A stretch of DNA of 64,000 nucleotides from Streptomyces sp. NBC_01451 (GCF_036227485.1 NZ_CP109479.1:9858001-9922000); one strand, 5' to 3'; shown: positions 32,948-41,640, counted from the stretch's first letter. Translations and numbers: made by a program. The notes: generated by a model not told the origin, from the sequence alone.

Positions 32948-33042
32948 GCTCTCCCCGGCCAGCACGATCCATGCGTCGACGACGTCGTCGCACCGCCGCG
33001 ACGGGCCGGTGCGCCACTGCCACAGCCTCTTCCTGGCGCATG
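32948..33042 (-). pseudogene. N-terminal relic of an Rv1733c-type membrane protein
   Basis: The minus strand reads RKRLWQWRTGPSRRCDDVVD followed by AWIVLA, the conserved start of the intact gene at 61144-61725 (RKRLWRWRSNPLRRHDDIVE, then AWIVLA). The remainder is lost after the first part of the membrane helix. Confidence 0.65.
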
Positions 33043-33172
33043 CCGTCGTCCATCGGCCCGCCCCTCCTCGTCGTCGCTGTCGCCCCTACGACGGTGACGC
33101 CCCGGAACCCGCGACGGCATGGTTCGGTCGGCCGGAACCGGGGACCGAGCGGGACCGATCCGACGGCGGGGA

Positions 33173-33188
33173 CGGGCCGTTCAGCCCC
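33173..33188. promoter_or_regulatory. DosR-like box (CGGGCCGTTCAGCCCC)
   Basis: Matches RGGGNC-N4-GGCCCY with minor deviations (C at position 1, A for G at position 11). It is one of two copies upstream of the nitroreductase gene. Confidence 0.5.
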
Positions 33189-33271
33189 GACCGGCCGGCC
33201 GGAGTGCAGGGGGCGAGGACCTGACGGATCCGGTCCGCAGGGCCATATTCCGGTCTGCCAGGGCCACGGCG

Positions 33272-33287
33272 AGGGACCATCGGCCTC
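33272..33287. promoter_or_regulatory. DosR-like box (AGGGACCATCGGCCTC)
   Basis: Second copy, 66 bases before the nitroreductase start codon. The GGGAC half is identical to the mycobacterial DosR half-site. Confidence 0.55.
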
Positions 33288-33353
33288 TCCTTCTGGCACA
33301 CCCCGGCGTCCACTCTCGGAGGTATCAGCACTCAGGCGTGAGAGGAGCGCACC

Positions 33354-34355
33354 ATGCGCATCACATCCCTTGACGCCGCGATCCTGGAGACCTGCGTCTC
33401 GGCCGCGGTCGCCGCGCCCTCGATCTTCAACAGCCAGCCGTGGCGCTTCCGTCTGGCCCCCGAAACAGTCGCCCTCCAGGTGCGCGCCGCCCCGGCACAG
33501 GGTCTCCGGCATACGGATCCGACCGGACGCGCCCTGCATCTCTCCGTGGGGGCATCGGTCCTCAACCTCCGGATCGCGCTGGAGCACTTCGGCTGGGAGG
33601 CGCTCACCCGCCTGCTGCCGTGCCCGGCGGACCCGGACCTGCTGGCCTCCGTACGTCCGACAGAGCCCGCGGCCAGGCCCCCGGGAGGGCACTCTGCCGA
33701 CCTGTACGGGGCGATCTGGCGCAGGCACAGCAGCCGCTTCCCGTTCTCCAGCCGGCCGCTTCCCCCGCATCTGTACGCCGATCTGGCGCAGGCGGCCGAC
33801 GCGGAAGGCGGGTGGCTCGACTTCCCCGGCGCCGCGGAGACGGTGCGCCTGCTCGCCGTGACCGCGGAGGCCGAGCAACGCAACCGCCGGGACGCCGACC
33901 GTGCGACGGAAAGCCGCCGCTGGGTGCAAGGCGATCCGTACGAGGTGGCCGACACGGGCCTGCCCTGGGCGGCGCTCGGCCCGCAGGACGCCCGGGAGCG
34001 GCTTCCGATGCGCGACTTCACCGAGCAGCGCCACCCCGACCGACTCCCCGCCCGCACCTACGAGACGGCCCCCGTCATCGCCCTGCTGGCCACCACCCAT
34101 GACCGCCGCGTCGACTGGCTGCGCGCCGGCCAGGCACTCGAACGGGTCCTGCTGGTCGCGACGGCCCAAGGCGTGCGCGCGTCCCTGCTGCACCAGGCGA
34201 TGGAGTGGCCGGACCTGCGCCGGTCCATCAGCCCCACGCCCGATCACGCCGGGCACCCCCAGATGCTGATACGCCTCGGATACGGCCCTCAGGGCCTTGC
34301 CACCCCGCGGCGTGCCGTCGGCACGCAGTCCGACGCGGGGCCGGCAAGCCGTTGA
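33354..34355 (+). CDS. Acg/Rv3131-type nitroreductase-like protein
   Basis: 333 residues from ATG 33354 (AGAGGAG upstream). The FMN-binding pattern of this family is seen at AAPSIFNSQPWRF, LHLSVGASVLNLRIAL, WRRHSSRFPF and LRAGQALERVLLVATA. Mycobacterial relatives Acg and Rv3131 belong to the DosR dormancy regulon and may sequester flavin rather than reduce nitro compounds. Two DosR-like boxes lie upstream. Two decayed paralogs occur in this window (43028 and 62036). Confidence 0.85.
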   Translation: MRITSLDAAILETCVSAAVAAPSIFNSQPWRFRLAPETVALQVRAAPAQGLRHTDPTGRALHLSVGASVLNLRIALEHFGWEALTRLLPCPADPDLLASVRPTEPAARPPGGHSADLYGAIWRRHSSRFPFSSRPLPPHLYADLAQAADAEGGWLDFPGAAETVRLLAVTAEAEQRNRRDADRATESRRWVQGDPYEVADTGLPWAALGPQDARERLPMRDFTEQRHPDRLPARTYETAPVIALLATTHDRRVDWLRAGQALERVLLVATAQGVRASLLHQAMEWPDLRRSISPTPDHAGHPQMLIRLGYGPQGLATPRRAVGTQSDAGPASR

Positions 34356-34536
34356 GTGGCCTCGGCGGAGTCCGGCGCGGTGTCGTGCCTCACAGGGCGC
34401 GCGGGGCCGTGCCGATATGCGGCCCGCTACGGTGGGCCCCGCGAGAAGCATCGAGCGGGGGAGCGAGCAGCCCCCACGGGCCGCAGGCTCTTCACCGCGC
34501 CTCCAGCGGAGCCCTTGGCGCACTGGTCGCGCCCGG

Positions 34537-34932
34537 TCAGCCCGCCGCGGGCACCGGGACGGCACCCGGCCACGGCACGTTGGCGAGGGCCCCGGACAGG
34601 CGGGAGTGCACCTCGAAGGCGTCCCGCAGACCGGTGTGGCGCAGGATCCGTAAGAAGCCCGCACTTCGTGTGACCAGCCGCAGCCGGCCGTCCCGCGCCA
34701 GGACACGGTTGCGCGCCCGGCACAGCACGCCCAGACCGCTGCAGTCGATGAAGGAGACACCGCGCAGATCGAGCACCAGGTCGGGGCGCGGCCCGGCGGT
34801 CAGCTCGTCCAGGCGGGCCGTCAGAGGCGGTGCAGCGAAGAGGTCGATCTCTCCGTGCAGTCCCACGACGGTCGTCCCGCCGACGACACGCTCTGTACAG
34901 GGCGCCGGGGACCTCGTGTGGTTTTCGGACAT
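34537..34932 (-). CDS. STAS-domain anti-sigma factor antagonist
   Basis: 131 residues from ATG 34932, the start conserved with the relic at 62819-62986. One STAS domain: TTVVGLHGEIDLFAAPPL, then DLVLDLRGVSFIDCSGLGVL with Ser in the phosphorylation position. It likely joins a partner-switching module that controls a sigma factor. A DosR-like box lies 35 bases before the start. It is convergent with the nitroreductase gene. Confidence 0.85.
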   Translation of the reverse strand: MSENHTRSPAPCTERVVGGTTVVGLHGEIDLFAAPPLTARLDELTAGPRPDLVLDLRGVSFIDCSGLGVLCRARNRVLARDGRLRLVTRSAGFLRILRHTGLRDAFEVHSRLSGALANVPWPGAVPVPAAG

Positions 34933-34966
34933 GGTCAGAGCAAAGCCGGTCGGCGCGGTGCGCAGA

Positions 34967-34982
34967 AGGGCCTTTCGGCCCT
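34967..34982. promoter_or_regulatory. DosR-like box (AGGGCCTTTCGGCCCT)
   Basis: Strong match to the consensus, 35 bases upstream of the STAS start codon. The relic paralog has an equivalent site (63022-63037) at 36 bases from its start. Confidence 0.65.
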
Positions 34983-35163
34983 GCCGGTCCGATTCGGCGG
35001 GGCCGATCGGGCCCAACCGGCGCAGCCCCGGCTGCCGACCGGACTCGGTGGGGAGCGGCCCAGCCAGGACCGGCTGCGGGCAGGGAGACCACCGACCCTG
35101 ACGGACGGCATGGGACAGGCCCGCGCGTACGACGACGCCTGGGCCTGTCCCATGCCCGGTTCG

Positions 35164-36789
35164 CTACTCCTCCGGCACCATGTCGATCGCCCCGCTCGGG
35201 CACTCGGCCGCGCACAGCCCGCACCCCTTGCAGTAGTCCAGGTCGATGGCGAATCCCTTGCCGGGGCCCAGCTTGGTGATGGCGTTGTCGGGGCAGACGC
35301 CGTAGCAGTTGTCGCACTCGAAGCAGTTCCCGCAGGACATGCAGCGGCGGGCCTCGAACAGTGTGGTGGACGCGTCGAGTCCCTGGACCACCTCGTCGAA
35401 GGTGGAGACACGCCGGGCCAGTGCGAGCCGAGGCCGCACGGAGGCGGGCGCGTCCGCGTAGTACCAGGTGTTGAGCCGGTCGAAGTCCGCCGGTGCGTGC
35501 TTGACGCCGGGCTCGTACGGAGTCCCGCGCAGATAGGCGTCGATGTGCCGGGCTGCCTTCTTACCGTGCCCGACGGCCACGGTGACCGTGCGGTCGGCGG
35601 GCACCATGTCGCCGCCGGCGAAGATGCCCCGATGACTGGTCATCAGCCCGTCCGCGACCTGGACCCTGCCGTGGTCCAGCGCCAGATCGGGCACGTCCTT
35701 CAGCAGGGACAGGTCGGATTCCTGGCCGAGCGCGAGAACCACGGTGTCGGCCTCCAGCTCCTCGAACTCGCCGGTGGTCTGCGGGAATCCGCTCTCGTCG
35801 AGTTCCATCCGCTCGATGGTCAGGTGGCCTTCGTCGGCGTGCTTGATGGTGGAGAGCCACTTCATCCGCACGCCCTCCTCCAGGGCTTCCTCGACCTCGA
35901 TGTCATGTGCGGGCATACGGTCCCGGGTGCGCCGGTAGACCACCACGGCGTCCGTCGCGCCCAGCCTTCGGGCGGTGCGGGCCGCGTCCATGGCGGTGTT
36001 GCCGCCGCCGTAGACCGCGACCCGCCGGCCCAGCAGGGGCGGGTCCTCGCCCTCCATGCTGCCGAGGAGTGCCACGGCGTCGAGGATGCGGGCGCTGTCA
36101 CCCGCCGGAATGTAGGCGCGGCGGCCGATGCCCGCGCCCACGGCCAGGAACACGGCGTCGTAGGCGCCGTCCCGCTGCGCGGCGAGCACGTCGTCGACCC
36201 GGGTGTTCAGCTCCAGTGCGACGCCCAGCGCGACGATGCGGTCGATCTCCGCGTCCAGCACCTCGCGGGGCAGCCGGTAACGGGGGATGCCGTACCGCAT
36301 CATCCCGCCGGGCTGCTCCTGTGCCTCACGCAGCGTCACGTCGTGGCCGAGCAGCCGCAGATGGTACGCGGCCGACAGCCCGGCCGGACCGGAGCCGACG
36401 ACCAGGATGCGCTTGCCCGACGCCGTCGAGGGGCCCGGAACACGCCAGCCCCGCTTGATCGCCTCGTCTCCGAGGAACCGCTCGATGGAGTTGATCCCCA
36501 CGGCGTTGTCGACCTGGACGCGGTTGCAGGCCGTCTCGCACGGGTGGTAGCAGACCCGGCCCATCACGGCGGGCAACGGGTTGTCCCGCATCAACTGCCG
36601 CCAGGCGGACTCGTAGTCGCCGCTCTCCGCGTGGAACAGCCACCGCTGGATGTTCTCGCCGGCCGGACACGCCTGGTTGCAAGGCGGCATCCTGTCGACG
36701 TACTCGGGACGTTCGGTCCGCCAGGCGCCGGTGTGGTTGGCCAGGCTGGAGCCGACGTCCAGGGTGATCGCGAACGGTTTGTCCTTCAC
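35164..36789 (-). CDS. GltD-like FAD/NAD(P) oxidoreductase with ferredoxin domain, partner of the pyruvate:ferredoxin oxidoreductase
   Basis: 541 residues from GTG 36789, which overlaps the previous stop (GTGA). The N-terminal Fe-S domain has PPCNQACPAGENI and GRVCYHPCETACN. Then come an FAD site (VVGSGPAGLSAAYHL) and an NAD(P) site (VYGGGNTAMDAARTARRLG). The C-terminus holds Cys-rich clusters (CMSCGNCFECDNCYGVCP and CKGCGLCAAECP) for two 4Fe-4S centres. It probably passes electrons between the oxidoreductase core and NAD(P)H or ferredoxin, acting as the delta subunit plus reductase. It is the last gene of the operon. Confidence 0.85.
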   Translation of the reverse strand: MKDKPFAITLDVGSSLANHTGAWRTERPEYVDRMPPCNQACPAGENIQRWLFHAESGDYESAWRQLMRDNPLPAVMGRVCYHPCETACNRVQVDNAVGINSIERFLGDEAIKRGWRVPGPSTASGKRILVVGSGPAGLSAAYHLRLLGHDVTLREAQEQPGGMMRYGIPRYRLPREVLDAEIDRIVALGVALELNTRVDDVLAAQRDGAYDAVFLAVGAGIGRRAYIPAGDSARILDAVALLGSMEGEDPPLLGRRVAVYGGGNTAMDAARTARRLGATDAVVVYRRTRDRMPAHDIEVEEALEEGVRMKWLSTIKHADEGHLTIERMELDESGFPQTTGEFEELEADTVVLALGQESDLSLLKDVPDLALDHGRVQVADGLMTSHRGIFAGGDMVPADRTVTVAVGHGKKAARHIDAYLRGTPYEPGVKHAPADFDRLNTWYYADAPASVRPRLALARRVSTFDEVVQGLDASTTLFEARRCMSCGNCFECDNCYGVCPDNAITKLGPGKGFAIDLDYCKGCGLCAAECPSGAIDMVPEE

Positions 36790-37796
36790 GACGAGGCCTC
36801 CTCCTGGGCCAGTAGCCCGAACCGGGCGATGTTGCGGTCGGCGGTCCGTTGCAGGCGGGCGATGACGTCCGTGCGGAGCTCCGGCTGGAAGAGGTGCGCG
36901 TACCGTTTCTGTGGGCGCAGGTACTCCTCGACCGGCAGCCGCCGCCGGATCGGTGTGACATCGGTGACCTCGCCGTCTTTGGCCTCGAACACCGGGAACA
37001 GGCCGGTCTGTTCGGCCAGCCGTGCGATCCGCACCGTGTCGTGGGACGCCGTGCCCCAGCCCAGCGGACAGGGCACCAGCACATGCAGATAGCGGGCGCC
37101 GCGCATCCCCATCGCCCGGTGCACCTTCGCCTCCAGGTCGCGCAGTCCGGCCACGGTGGCGGTGGCGACGTACGGGATCTCGTGCGCCATCGCGATCAGC
37201 GGCAGGTTCTTGCCCTGCCCGAAGGGGGCGCCGGGCTCCTCGCCGACCGCCTGGGTGGTGGCCGTGCGTGCGGTCGGGGGCGTGGCCCCGGAGCGCTGTA
37301 CGCCGGTGTTCATGTAGGCCTCGTTGTCGTAACAGACGTAGAGGACATCGTCGTTGCGCTCGAACATGCCCGAGAGGCAGCCGAGCCCGATGTCGACGGT
37401 GCCGCCGTCGCCGCCCTGCCCGACCACCCGGATGTCGGTGCGGCCCTTGGCGCGCAGTGCGGCGGCGACGCCCGCGGCGACGGCGGGCGCGTTCCCGAAC
37501 AGGGAGTGCAGCCAAGGCAGTTGCCACGACGTCTCCGGGTACGGCGTGGAGAACACCTCAAGGCAGCCCGTCGCGTTGACCGCGATCACCTTGCCGCCGG
37601 CCGCCCGTTGAGCCGCGTCCAGGATGTAGCGGGCGCCGAGTGCCTCGCCGCATCCCTGGCAGGCGCGGTGGCCGCAGGTCAGCGCGTTGGCGCGGGCCGG
37701 GTCGGCCTGGTCGGACTGGAGGCCTGGCCCCAGCAGTCGGTTTCCGGCGGCGAAGCTGCCGACCTGGTAGAACCTGACCTGTGGTGCGGCGCTCAT
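36786..37796 (-). CDS. porB: Pyruvate/2-oxoacid:ferredoxin oxidoreductase beta subunit
   Basis: 336 residues from ATG 37796, overlapping the alpha-subunit stop by ATGA. The N-terminal CGHRACQGCGEALGARY supplies Cys ligands. The thiamine-diphosphate site is VVGQGGDGGTVDIGLGCLSG, followed by YDNEAYMNTGVQRSG, a clear PorB signature. With the alpha subunit it binds thiamine diphosphate and the proximal Fe-S cluster to decarboxylate pyruvate or a related 2-oxoacid. Confidence 0.9.
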   Translation of the reverse strand: MSAAPQVRFYQVGSFAAGNRLLGPGLQSDQADPARANALTCGHRACQGCGEALGARYILDAAQRAAGGKVIAVNATGCLEVFSTPYPETSWQLPWLHSLFGNAPAVAAGVAAALRAKGRTDIRVVGQGGDGGTVDIGLGCLSGMFERNDDVLYVCYDNEAYMNTGVQRSGATPPTARTATTQAVGEEPGAPFGQGKNLPLIAMAHEIPYVATATVAGLRDLEAKVHRAMGMRGARYLHVLVPCPLGWGTASHDTVRIARLAEQTGLFPVFEAKDGEVTDVTPIRRRLPVEEYLRPQKRYAHLFQPELRTDVIARLQRTADRNIARFGLLAQEEASS

Positions 37797-39034
37797 CGGT
37801 TGCTCCCCGCGTCGCGCAGGATGTTCTCCGCGGACGGTCCGGACCTGCGGGTCCGTGCCATCCGCGCCAACTCCCGCTCCACCAGTGCGGTGTTGAGGTC
37901 GAGGAAGGTCAGCTGTTCCAGCCGTCCGGCGATCGCGTCGTCGAACAGCCGGTGCAGCGACACCTTCGTGATCGCCCGCCCGCCGAGCCCGGCGATGACG
38001 GTGTGGCCGTCGAGCTGGATGCCGGACAGCGCGGTGCGTACGTTCGCCGAGACGATCCCGCCGATGCCGACCGCCAACGCCCGCTCCAGCACAACCACTT
38101 GACGCACTCCGCCCAGCACGGCCCGCACCGCCTGAAGCGGGAACGGCCGGAACGACGTGATCGCCAGAGCGCCGATCCGCACGCCGCGCTCCCGCATCTC
38201 GTCCACGACGTCGCACACCGTGCCGAACACCGAGCCGAGCGCCACGACGATCGTCTCGGCGTCCTCGCAGCGGTACGGATGGATCAGCCCGCCGGACTCG
38301 CGGCCGAAGACCCGCCGGAACTCCGCGGCGACCCGCGGGATGGCCTCCAGCGCCTGCATCTGCTTGGCGTGCGCCAGATAGCGCACCTCGGTGAAGGCCT
38401 CAGGGCCGACCATCGCGCCGATCGACACCGGTTCGTCCGGGTCCAGCACCTGACGCGGCTCGTACGGCGGCAGGAACGCGTCGAGCTGTGCCTGCTCCGG
38501 CACGTCGATGCGTTCCCAGGCGTGGGTGAGGACGAAGCCGTCCATGCACACCATCACCGGCAGCGACAGTTCCTCGGCCAGCCGAAAGGCCTGCGGGTGC
38601 AGGTCGGAGGCCTCCTGGTTGTCCCGCGCGTACAGCTGGATCCAGCCGGAGTCGCGCTGCGACATGCTGTCGCTGTGGTCGTTCCAGATGTTGATCGGTG
38701 CGCCGATGGCACGGTTGGCGACCGTCATCACGATGGGCAGGCCGAGCCCGGAGGCGTTGTAGAGGGCCTCTACCATGTACAGCAGGCCCTGGCTGGCGGT
38801 CGCCGTGTAGGTGCGGGCGCCCGCCGCCGAAGCCCCGATGCACATGGACATCGCGGCGAACTCCGACTCGACGTTGACGTACTCGCAGGGCTTCAGCGCG
38901 CCGGACTTCACCAGGCGGCTGAGCTCCTCGACGATGTGTGTCTGCGGCGAGATCGGGTAGGCGGCGATCACTTCGGGACGGCAGTGGGCGACGGTCTCGG
39001 CGACCGCGCGCGAGCCCTCAGTCTGCTTGAGCAT
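37793..39034 (-). CDS. porA: Pyruvate/2-oxoacid:ferredoxin oxidoreductase alpha subunit
   Basis: 413 residues. PorA signatures: AAYPISPQTHIVEELS, VNVESEFAAMSMCIGASAAG, TATASQGLLYMVEALY and NRAIGAPINIWNDHSDSM. The last is typical of the pyruvate enzymes. It overlaps the gamma-subunit gene by 17 bases and the beta-subunit gene by 4. Confidence 0.9.
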   Translation of the reverse strand: MLKQTEGSRAVAETVAHCRPEVIAAYPISPQTHIVEELSRLVKSGALKPCEYVNVESEFAAMSMCIGASAAGARTYTATASQGLLYMVEALYNASGLGLPIVMTVANRAIGAPINIWNDHSDSMSQRDSGWIQLYARDNQEASDLHPQAFRLAEELSLPVMVCMDGFVLTHAWERIDVPEQAQLDAFLPPYEPRQVLDPDEPVSIGAMVGPEAFTEVRYLAHAKQMQALEAIPRVAAEFRRVFGRESGGLIHPYRCEDAETIVVALGSVFGTVCDVVDEMRERGVRIGALAITSFRPFPLQAVRAVLGGVRQVVVLERALAVGIGGIVSANVRTALSGIQLDGHTVIAGLGGRAITKVSLHRLFDDAIAGRLEQLTFLDLNTALVERELARMARTRRSGPSAENILRDAGSNR

Positions 39035-39602
39035 GGGCCTGTTCCTCCCGCTGAGCGCGCTGGGCGCGGACGTGGTCGTACGCTTCCTGCGCCGAGGCCG
39101 CGTTGGCGGCCCCCAGCTCGCCGGGGAAGCGTTCCCGGACGGCGGCGCCGAGCGATTCGATCGCCACGCAGCCTGTCAGCGCGGCGAGACCGCCCAGCAG
39201 AGCGGAGTTCGGCACCGGACGGCCGAAGTGACGCAGGGCGAGCGCGGTGGCCGGTACCGTGAGGGCGCGGTCGGTGAGATCCCCGAGGCCCAGTTCGGTG
39301 GCGGGACGTGCTGAGTTGATCAGCACGGATCCGCCGGGACGCAGCCCTTCGAAGACGTTCACCTGGTGCAGCAGGGTCGGATCCTGGATCACCAGCGCGT
39401 CGGGCTGGGTGACCGGCTCGCGCACCCGGATCGGAAGGTCGTCGATCCGGCAGAACGCCATCACCGGTGCTCCGGTCCGCTCCGAGCCGAAGTTCGGGAA
39501 CGCCTGTGCGTGGCGGCCCTCCAGAAAGGCCGCCACCGACAACAACTCCGCGGCTGTGACGGCGCCCTGGCCACCGCGGCCGTGGATGCGTATCTGGAAC
39601 AC
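39018..39602 (-). CDS. porG: Pyruvate/2-oxoacid:ferredoxin oxidoreductase gamma subunit
   Basis: 194 residues from GTG 39602, chosen over 39635 because GGGAGGAGG sits five bases upstream. Gamma-subunit motifs: IRIHGRGGQGAVTAAELLS, NFGSERTGAPVMAF, and DALVIQDPTLL. It is the first gene of the por operon. A DosR-like box lies 63 bases upstream. An oxygen-sensitive enzyme of this type fits use under low oxygen. Confidence 0.88.
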   Translation of the reverse strand: MFQIRIHGRGGQGAVTAAELLSVAAFLEGRHAQAFPNFGSERTGAPVMAFCRIDDLPIRVREPVTQPDALVIQDPTLLHQVNVFEGLRPGGSVLINSARPATELGLGDLTDRALTVPATALALRHFGRPVPNSALLGGLAALTGCVAIESLGAAVRERFPGELGAANAASAQEAYDHVRAQRAQREEQAHAQAD

Positions 39603-39664
39603 GGCACCCTCCTCCCGTACGGGATCCTGTTCCATTCGTACCGTGCGGGAAGACGGACTCCTCA

Positions 39665-39680
39665 GGGGCCGAACGTCCCG
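39665..39680. promoter_or_regulatory. DosR-like box (GGGGCCGAACGTCCCG)
   Basis: It lies 63 bases before the porG start and contains the GTCCC half known from the mycobacterial box. Confidence 0.55.
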
Positions 39681-39705
39681 CGTGGAGGACCGAGGGGACC
39701 CGGTC

Positions 39706-39765
39706 CCTCCCGGTCCAGCCCCTCCCGGTCCAGCCCCTCCCGGTCCAGCCCCTCCCGGTCCGGCC
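39706..39765. repeat. 15-bp minisatellite, four copies
   Basis: Unit CCTCCCGGTCCAGCC repeated four times, the last copy with one substitution. It lies between the USP stop and the por operon start, on the likely read-through path. Confidence 0.9.
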
Positions 39766-39806
39766 CTTGCCGGACGGGCCGGGAGAGACGACTCTTTCCG
39801 CGGGAC

Positions 39807-40700
39807 TCACTCGTGCGGCACGACGGCGACCGGGCAACGCACGTGGTGCATCACCGCGTGCGCGATCGGTCCGGTGTGCATGCCGATCCTGGCGGGACGG
39901 ATCCTGCGGCCGACGGCCAGCAGACCGGCGTCCTGCGCGGCGTGCAGCAGTTGCTGCGCCGGACGTCCCTCCTCGACCAGCTCGACGACCTCCACTGTGG
40001 GGTACTTGTCCCGCCACGGCCCGAGCACGGCCGCCAGCGCCCTCTCGGCGCGTGCGTGGACGGCCTTGCGCGCTTTGGCCTCGGCGGCGCTCTGGACGTA
40101 CGGCAGCTGCCACGCGTACACCACCCTCAGCGGCACGGAACGCAGCGCCGCGCTCTCGAAGGCGAACGCGAGCAGTTCCTCGCACGGATGCGCCGGGTCC
40201 ACGCCGGCCACGACGTCGCGGTAAGGAGTGTGCGCCGAGGGGCGGCCGGCCGCGTCCGGCACGTGCTCGTCCTTGAGGGTCTGGTCGGCCCGGACGAGGA
40301 CGACGGGCCGCGTCACATGGGCCACCGTCGACAGCGCCACCGAACCTGCCATGAACCCCTCGAAGCCGCCGAACGCGCGGCTGCCCAGGACCAGCAGCTC
40401 GGATTCGTCGCCTGCCGCGACCAGGGCGTCCGCTGCGGGCCGGGAGATCTGATCGGCGCTCAAGTGCACCTGCGGATAGCGTTCGTCGAGCCGGTCCATG
40501 GCACCGCTCAGGATCCGCCGCGCCCAGTAGCGCGGCGCCTTCAGCTCGGGCAGCTCCGACTCGTCGGCTGGCATGCCGGCCTCGCATGCGTGCACCAGGC
40601 GCAGTGGCAGGCCGCGCCGCAGGGCCTCTCGGGCCGCCCAGTCGGCGGCGGCGAGGCTCTCACGTGAACCGTCCAGGCCTACGACAATGGGGCGAAGCAT
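39807..40700 (-). CDS. Tandem-domain universal stress protein
   Basis: 297 residues from ATG 40700 (GGGGAGG upstream). Two USP domains: residues 1-145 with VVGLDGSRESLAAADWA and the ATP-binding end LLVLGSRAFGGFEGFMAGSV, and 155-297 with VVAGVDPAHP and LLAVGRRIRPARIGMHTGP. In mycobacteria such tandem USPs are induced by hypoxia and nitric oxide. It is upstream of the por operon on the same strand. Two DosR-like boxes lie 89 and 111 bases before the start. Confidence 0.9.
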   Translation of the reverse strand: MLRPIVVGLDGSRESLAAADWAAREALRRGLPLRLVHACEAGMPADESELPELKAPRYWARRILSGAMDRLDERYPQVHLSADQISRPAADALVAAGDESELLVLGSRAFGGFEGFMAGSVALSTVAHVTRPVVLVRADQTLKDEHVPDAAGRPSAHTPYRDVVAGVDPAHPCEELLAFAFESAALRSVPLRVVYAWQLPYVQSAAEAKARKAVHARAERALAAVLGPWRDKYPTVEVVELVEEGRPAQQLLHAAQDAGLLAVGRRIRPARIGMHTGPIAHAVMHHVRCPVAVVPHE

Positions 40701-40788
40701 GGCCAACACCTCCCCGGATCGATGCCCGGACACCTCTTTCTGCGGACCTCTGCACTACCAGCGTCCCGGTGAAAGCCCGGGCTCCGGC

Positions 40789-40804
40789 AGGGGCTGTCCG
40801 GCCT
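40789..40804. promoter_or_regulatory. DosR-like box (AGGGGCTGTCCGGCCT)
   Basis: It lies 89 bases before the start of the first USP gene. It is a weaker match than the neighbouring copy at 40811. Confidence 0.4.
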
Positions 40805-40810
40805 CGACGC

Positions 40811-40826
40811 CGGGCCGAACGACCCT
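40811..40826. promoter_or_regulatory. DosR-like box (CGGGCCGAACGACCCT)
   Basis: It lies 111 bases before the first USP start, with a near-perfect inverted arrangement of GGGCC and GACCC. Confidence 0.5.
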
Positions 40827-40854
40827 TTCCCCTCTGCCCAAGCACCGGTCGGCC

Positions 40855-40876
40855 GCCGTACACAACCGTGTACGGC
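40855..40876. promoter_or_regulatory. Perfect inverted repeat GCCGTACAC-N4-GTGTACGGC
   Basis: A 9-bp perfect inverted repeat with a 4-base centre, 155 bases upstream of the first USP start. It could be an operator for another regulator or a hairpin. Confidence 0.4.
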
Positions 40877-40982
40877 CACATCTTCAGCCGGGCCAGCGCA
40901 GGCTCGGCGAATGGCGCGAATGCCCCCGAGCCGCCGTGCTGATCGGCTCTGGCCGGGGTGAAGCGGCCATGAAGCACCGCAC

Positions 40983-41140
40983 GAGCCGGAAGAACAGCTC
41001 GGCGGCCTGCGTGAGCAGTACCCGGAGGGCGAGGTCACCGAGGACCTGCTCCGTGACGCCCCGGTTCCGGTCCCGATGTGGGCCTTCGGCCGGGCAGGCC
41101 TGCTCGCGGCCGTGTCCCGTGGCGGTCGTCCGCCGAGCCT
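40983..41140 (+). pseudogene. Universal stress protein C-terminal relic
   Basis: The plus strand reads LGGLREQYPEGEVTEDLLRD and, after a frame change, CPVAVV. These match the C-terminal USP domain (compare PWRDKYPTVEVVELV and RCPVAVVPHE in the intact gene next door). Start, ATP motif and frame are lost. Confidence 0.5.
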
Positions 41141-41186
41141 CCAGCGTGCCGAGTCTCGATCTCGACGGCGTCCGGTCATGTCGCCG

Positions 41187-41640
41187 TCAGGCGATGGTGA
41201 TGCTGTCGTCGAGGTAGACGTCCTGGACGGCGTGGAGGAGTTCGATGCCTTCTGGGGTGGGTCGTTGGAAGGCTTTGCGGCCGGTGATGAGGCCGGTGCC
41301 GCCGGCCCGCTTGTTGATCACGGCGGTCCGGACCGCTTGTGCGAGGTCGTCGTGGCCGACTGATGCGCCGCCGCTGTTGATCAGTCCGGCCCGGCCCATG
41401 TAGCAGTTGGCCACCTGCCGGCGGGTGAGGTCGATCGGGTGGTCGGTGGTGAGCCGGTCGTACAGGAGCGGGTCGGTCCTGCCGAAGCCGAGTGTGCGGT
41501 AGCCGTCGGTGTTCTCCGCCTGTTTCTGTTTGACGATGTCGGCCTGGATGGTGACGCCGAGGTGGTTGGCCTGGCCGGTGAGGTCGGCCGAGGCCGAGTA
41601 GTCCGTGCCGTCCTTCGTGAAGGCCGGGGTGCCTCGGTCC
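41187..41640 (-). pseudogene. Class I fructose-bisphosphate aldolase, truncated
   Basis: The C-terminal 150 or so residues are well preserved: [55 protein letters not shown] and [11 protein letters not shown] full enzyme has about 350 residues. The N-terminal half is replaced by unrelated low-complexity sequence. The remaining frame is open, so the loss may be recent. It would lack most of the barrel and cannot be an active aldolase. The stretch 41641-42261 shows no gene. Confidence 0.7.

Larger units (their letters stand above)
32211..33353. other. 1.1-kb region of relics and regulatory sites
   Basis: It contains a 9-bp tandem array (32405-32449), a relic of an Rv1733c-type gene (32948-33042) and two copies of the 16-bp DosR-like motif (33173 and 33272). 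I could support no intact gene. Confidence 0.6.
40701..41186. other. Upstream region of the first USP with a USP relic
   Basis: It contains two DosR-like boxes, a palindromic hairpin (40855-40876) and a decayed USP fragment. I found no other gene. Confidence 0.6.

Noticed and set aside
39706..39765. Possible CRISPR-like repeat array
   Set aside because: The 15-base units are adjacent, without spacers or Cas genes nearby.
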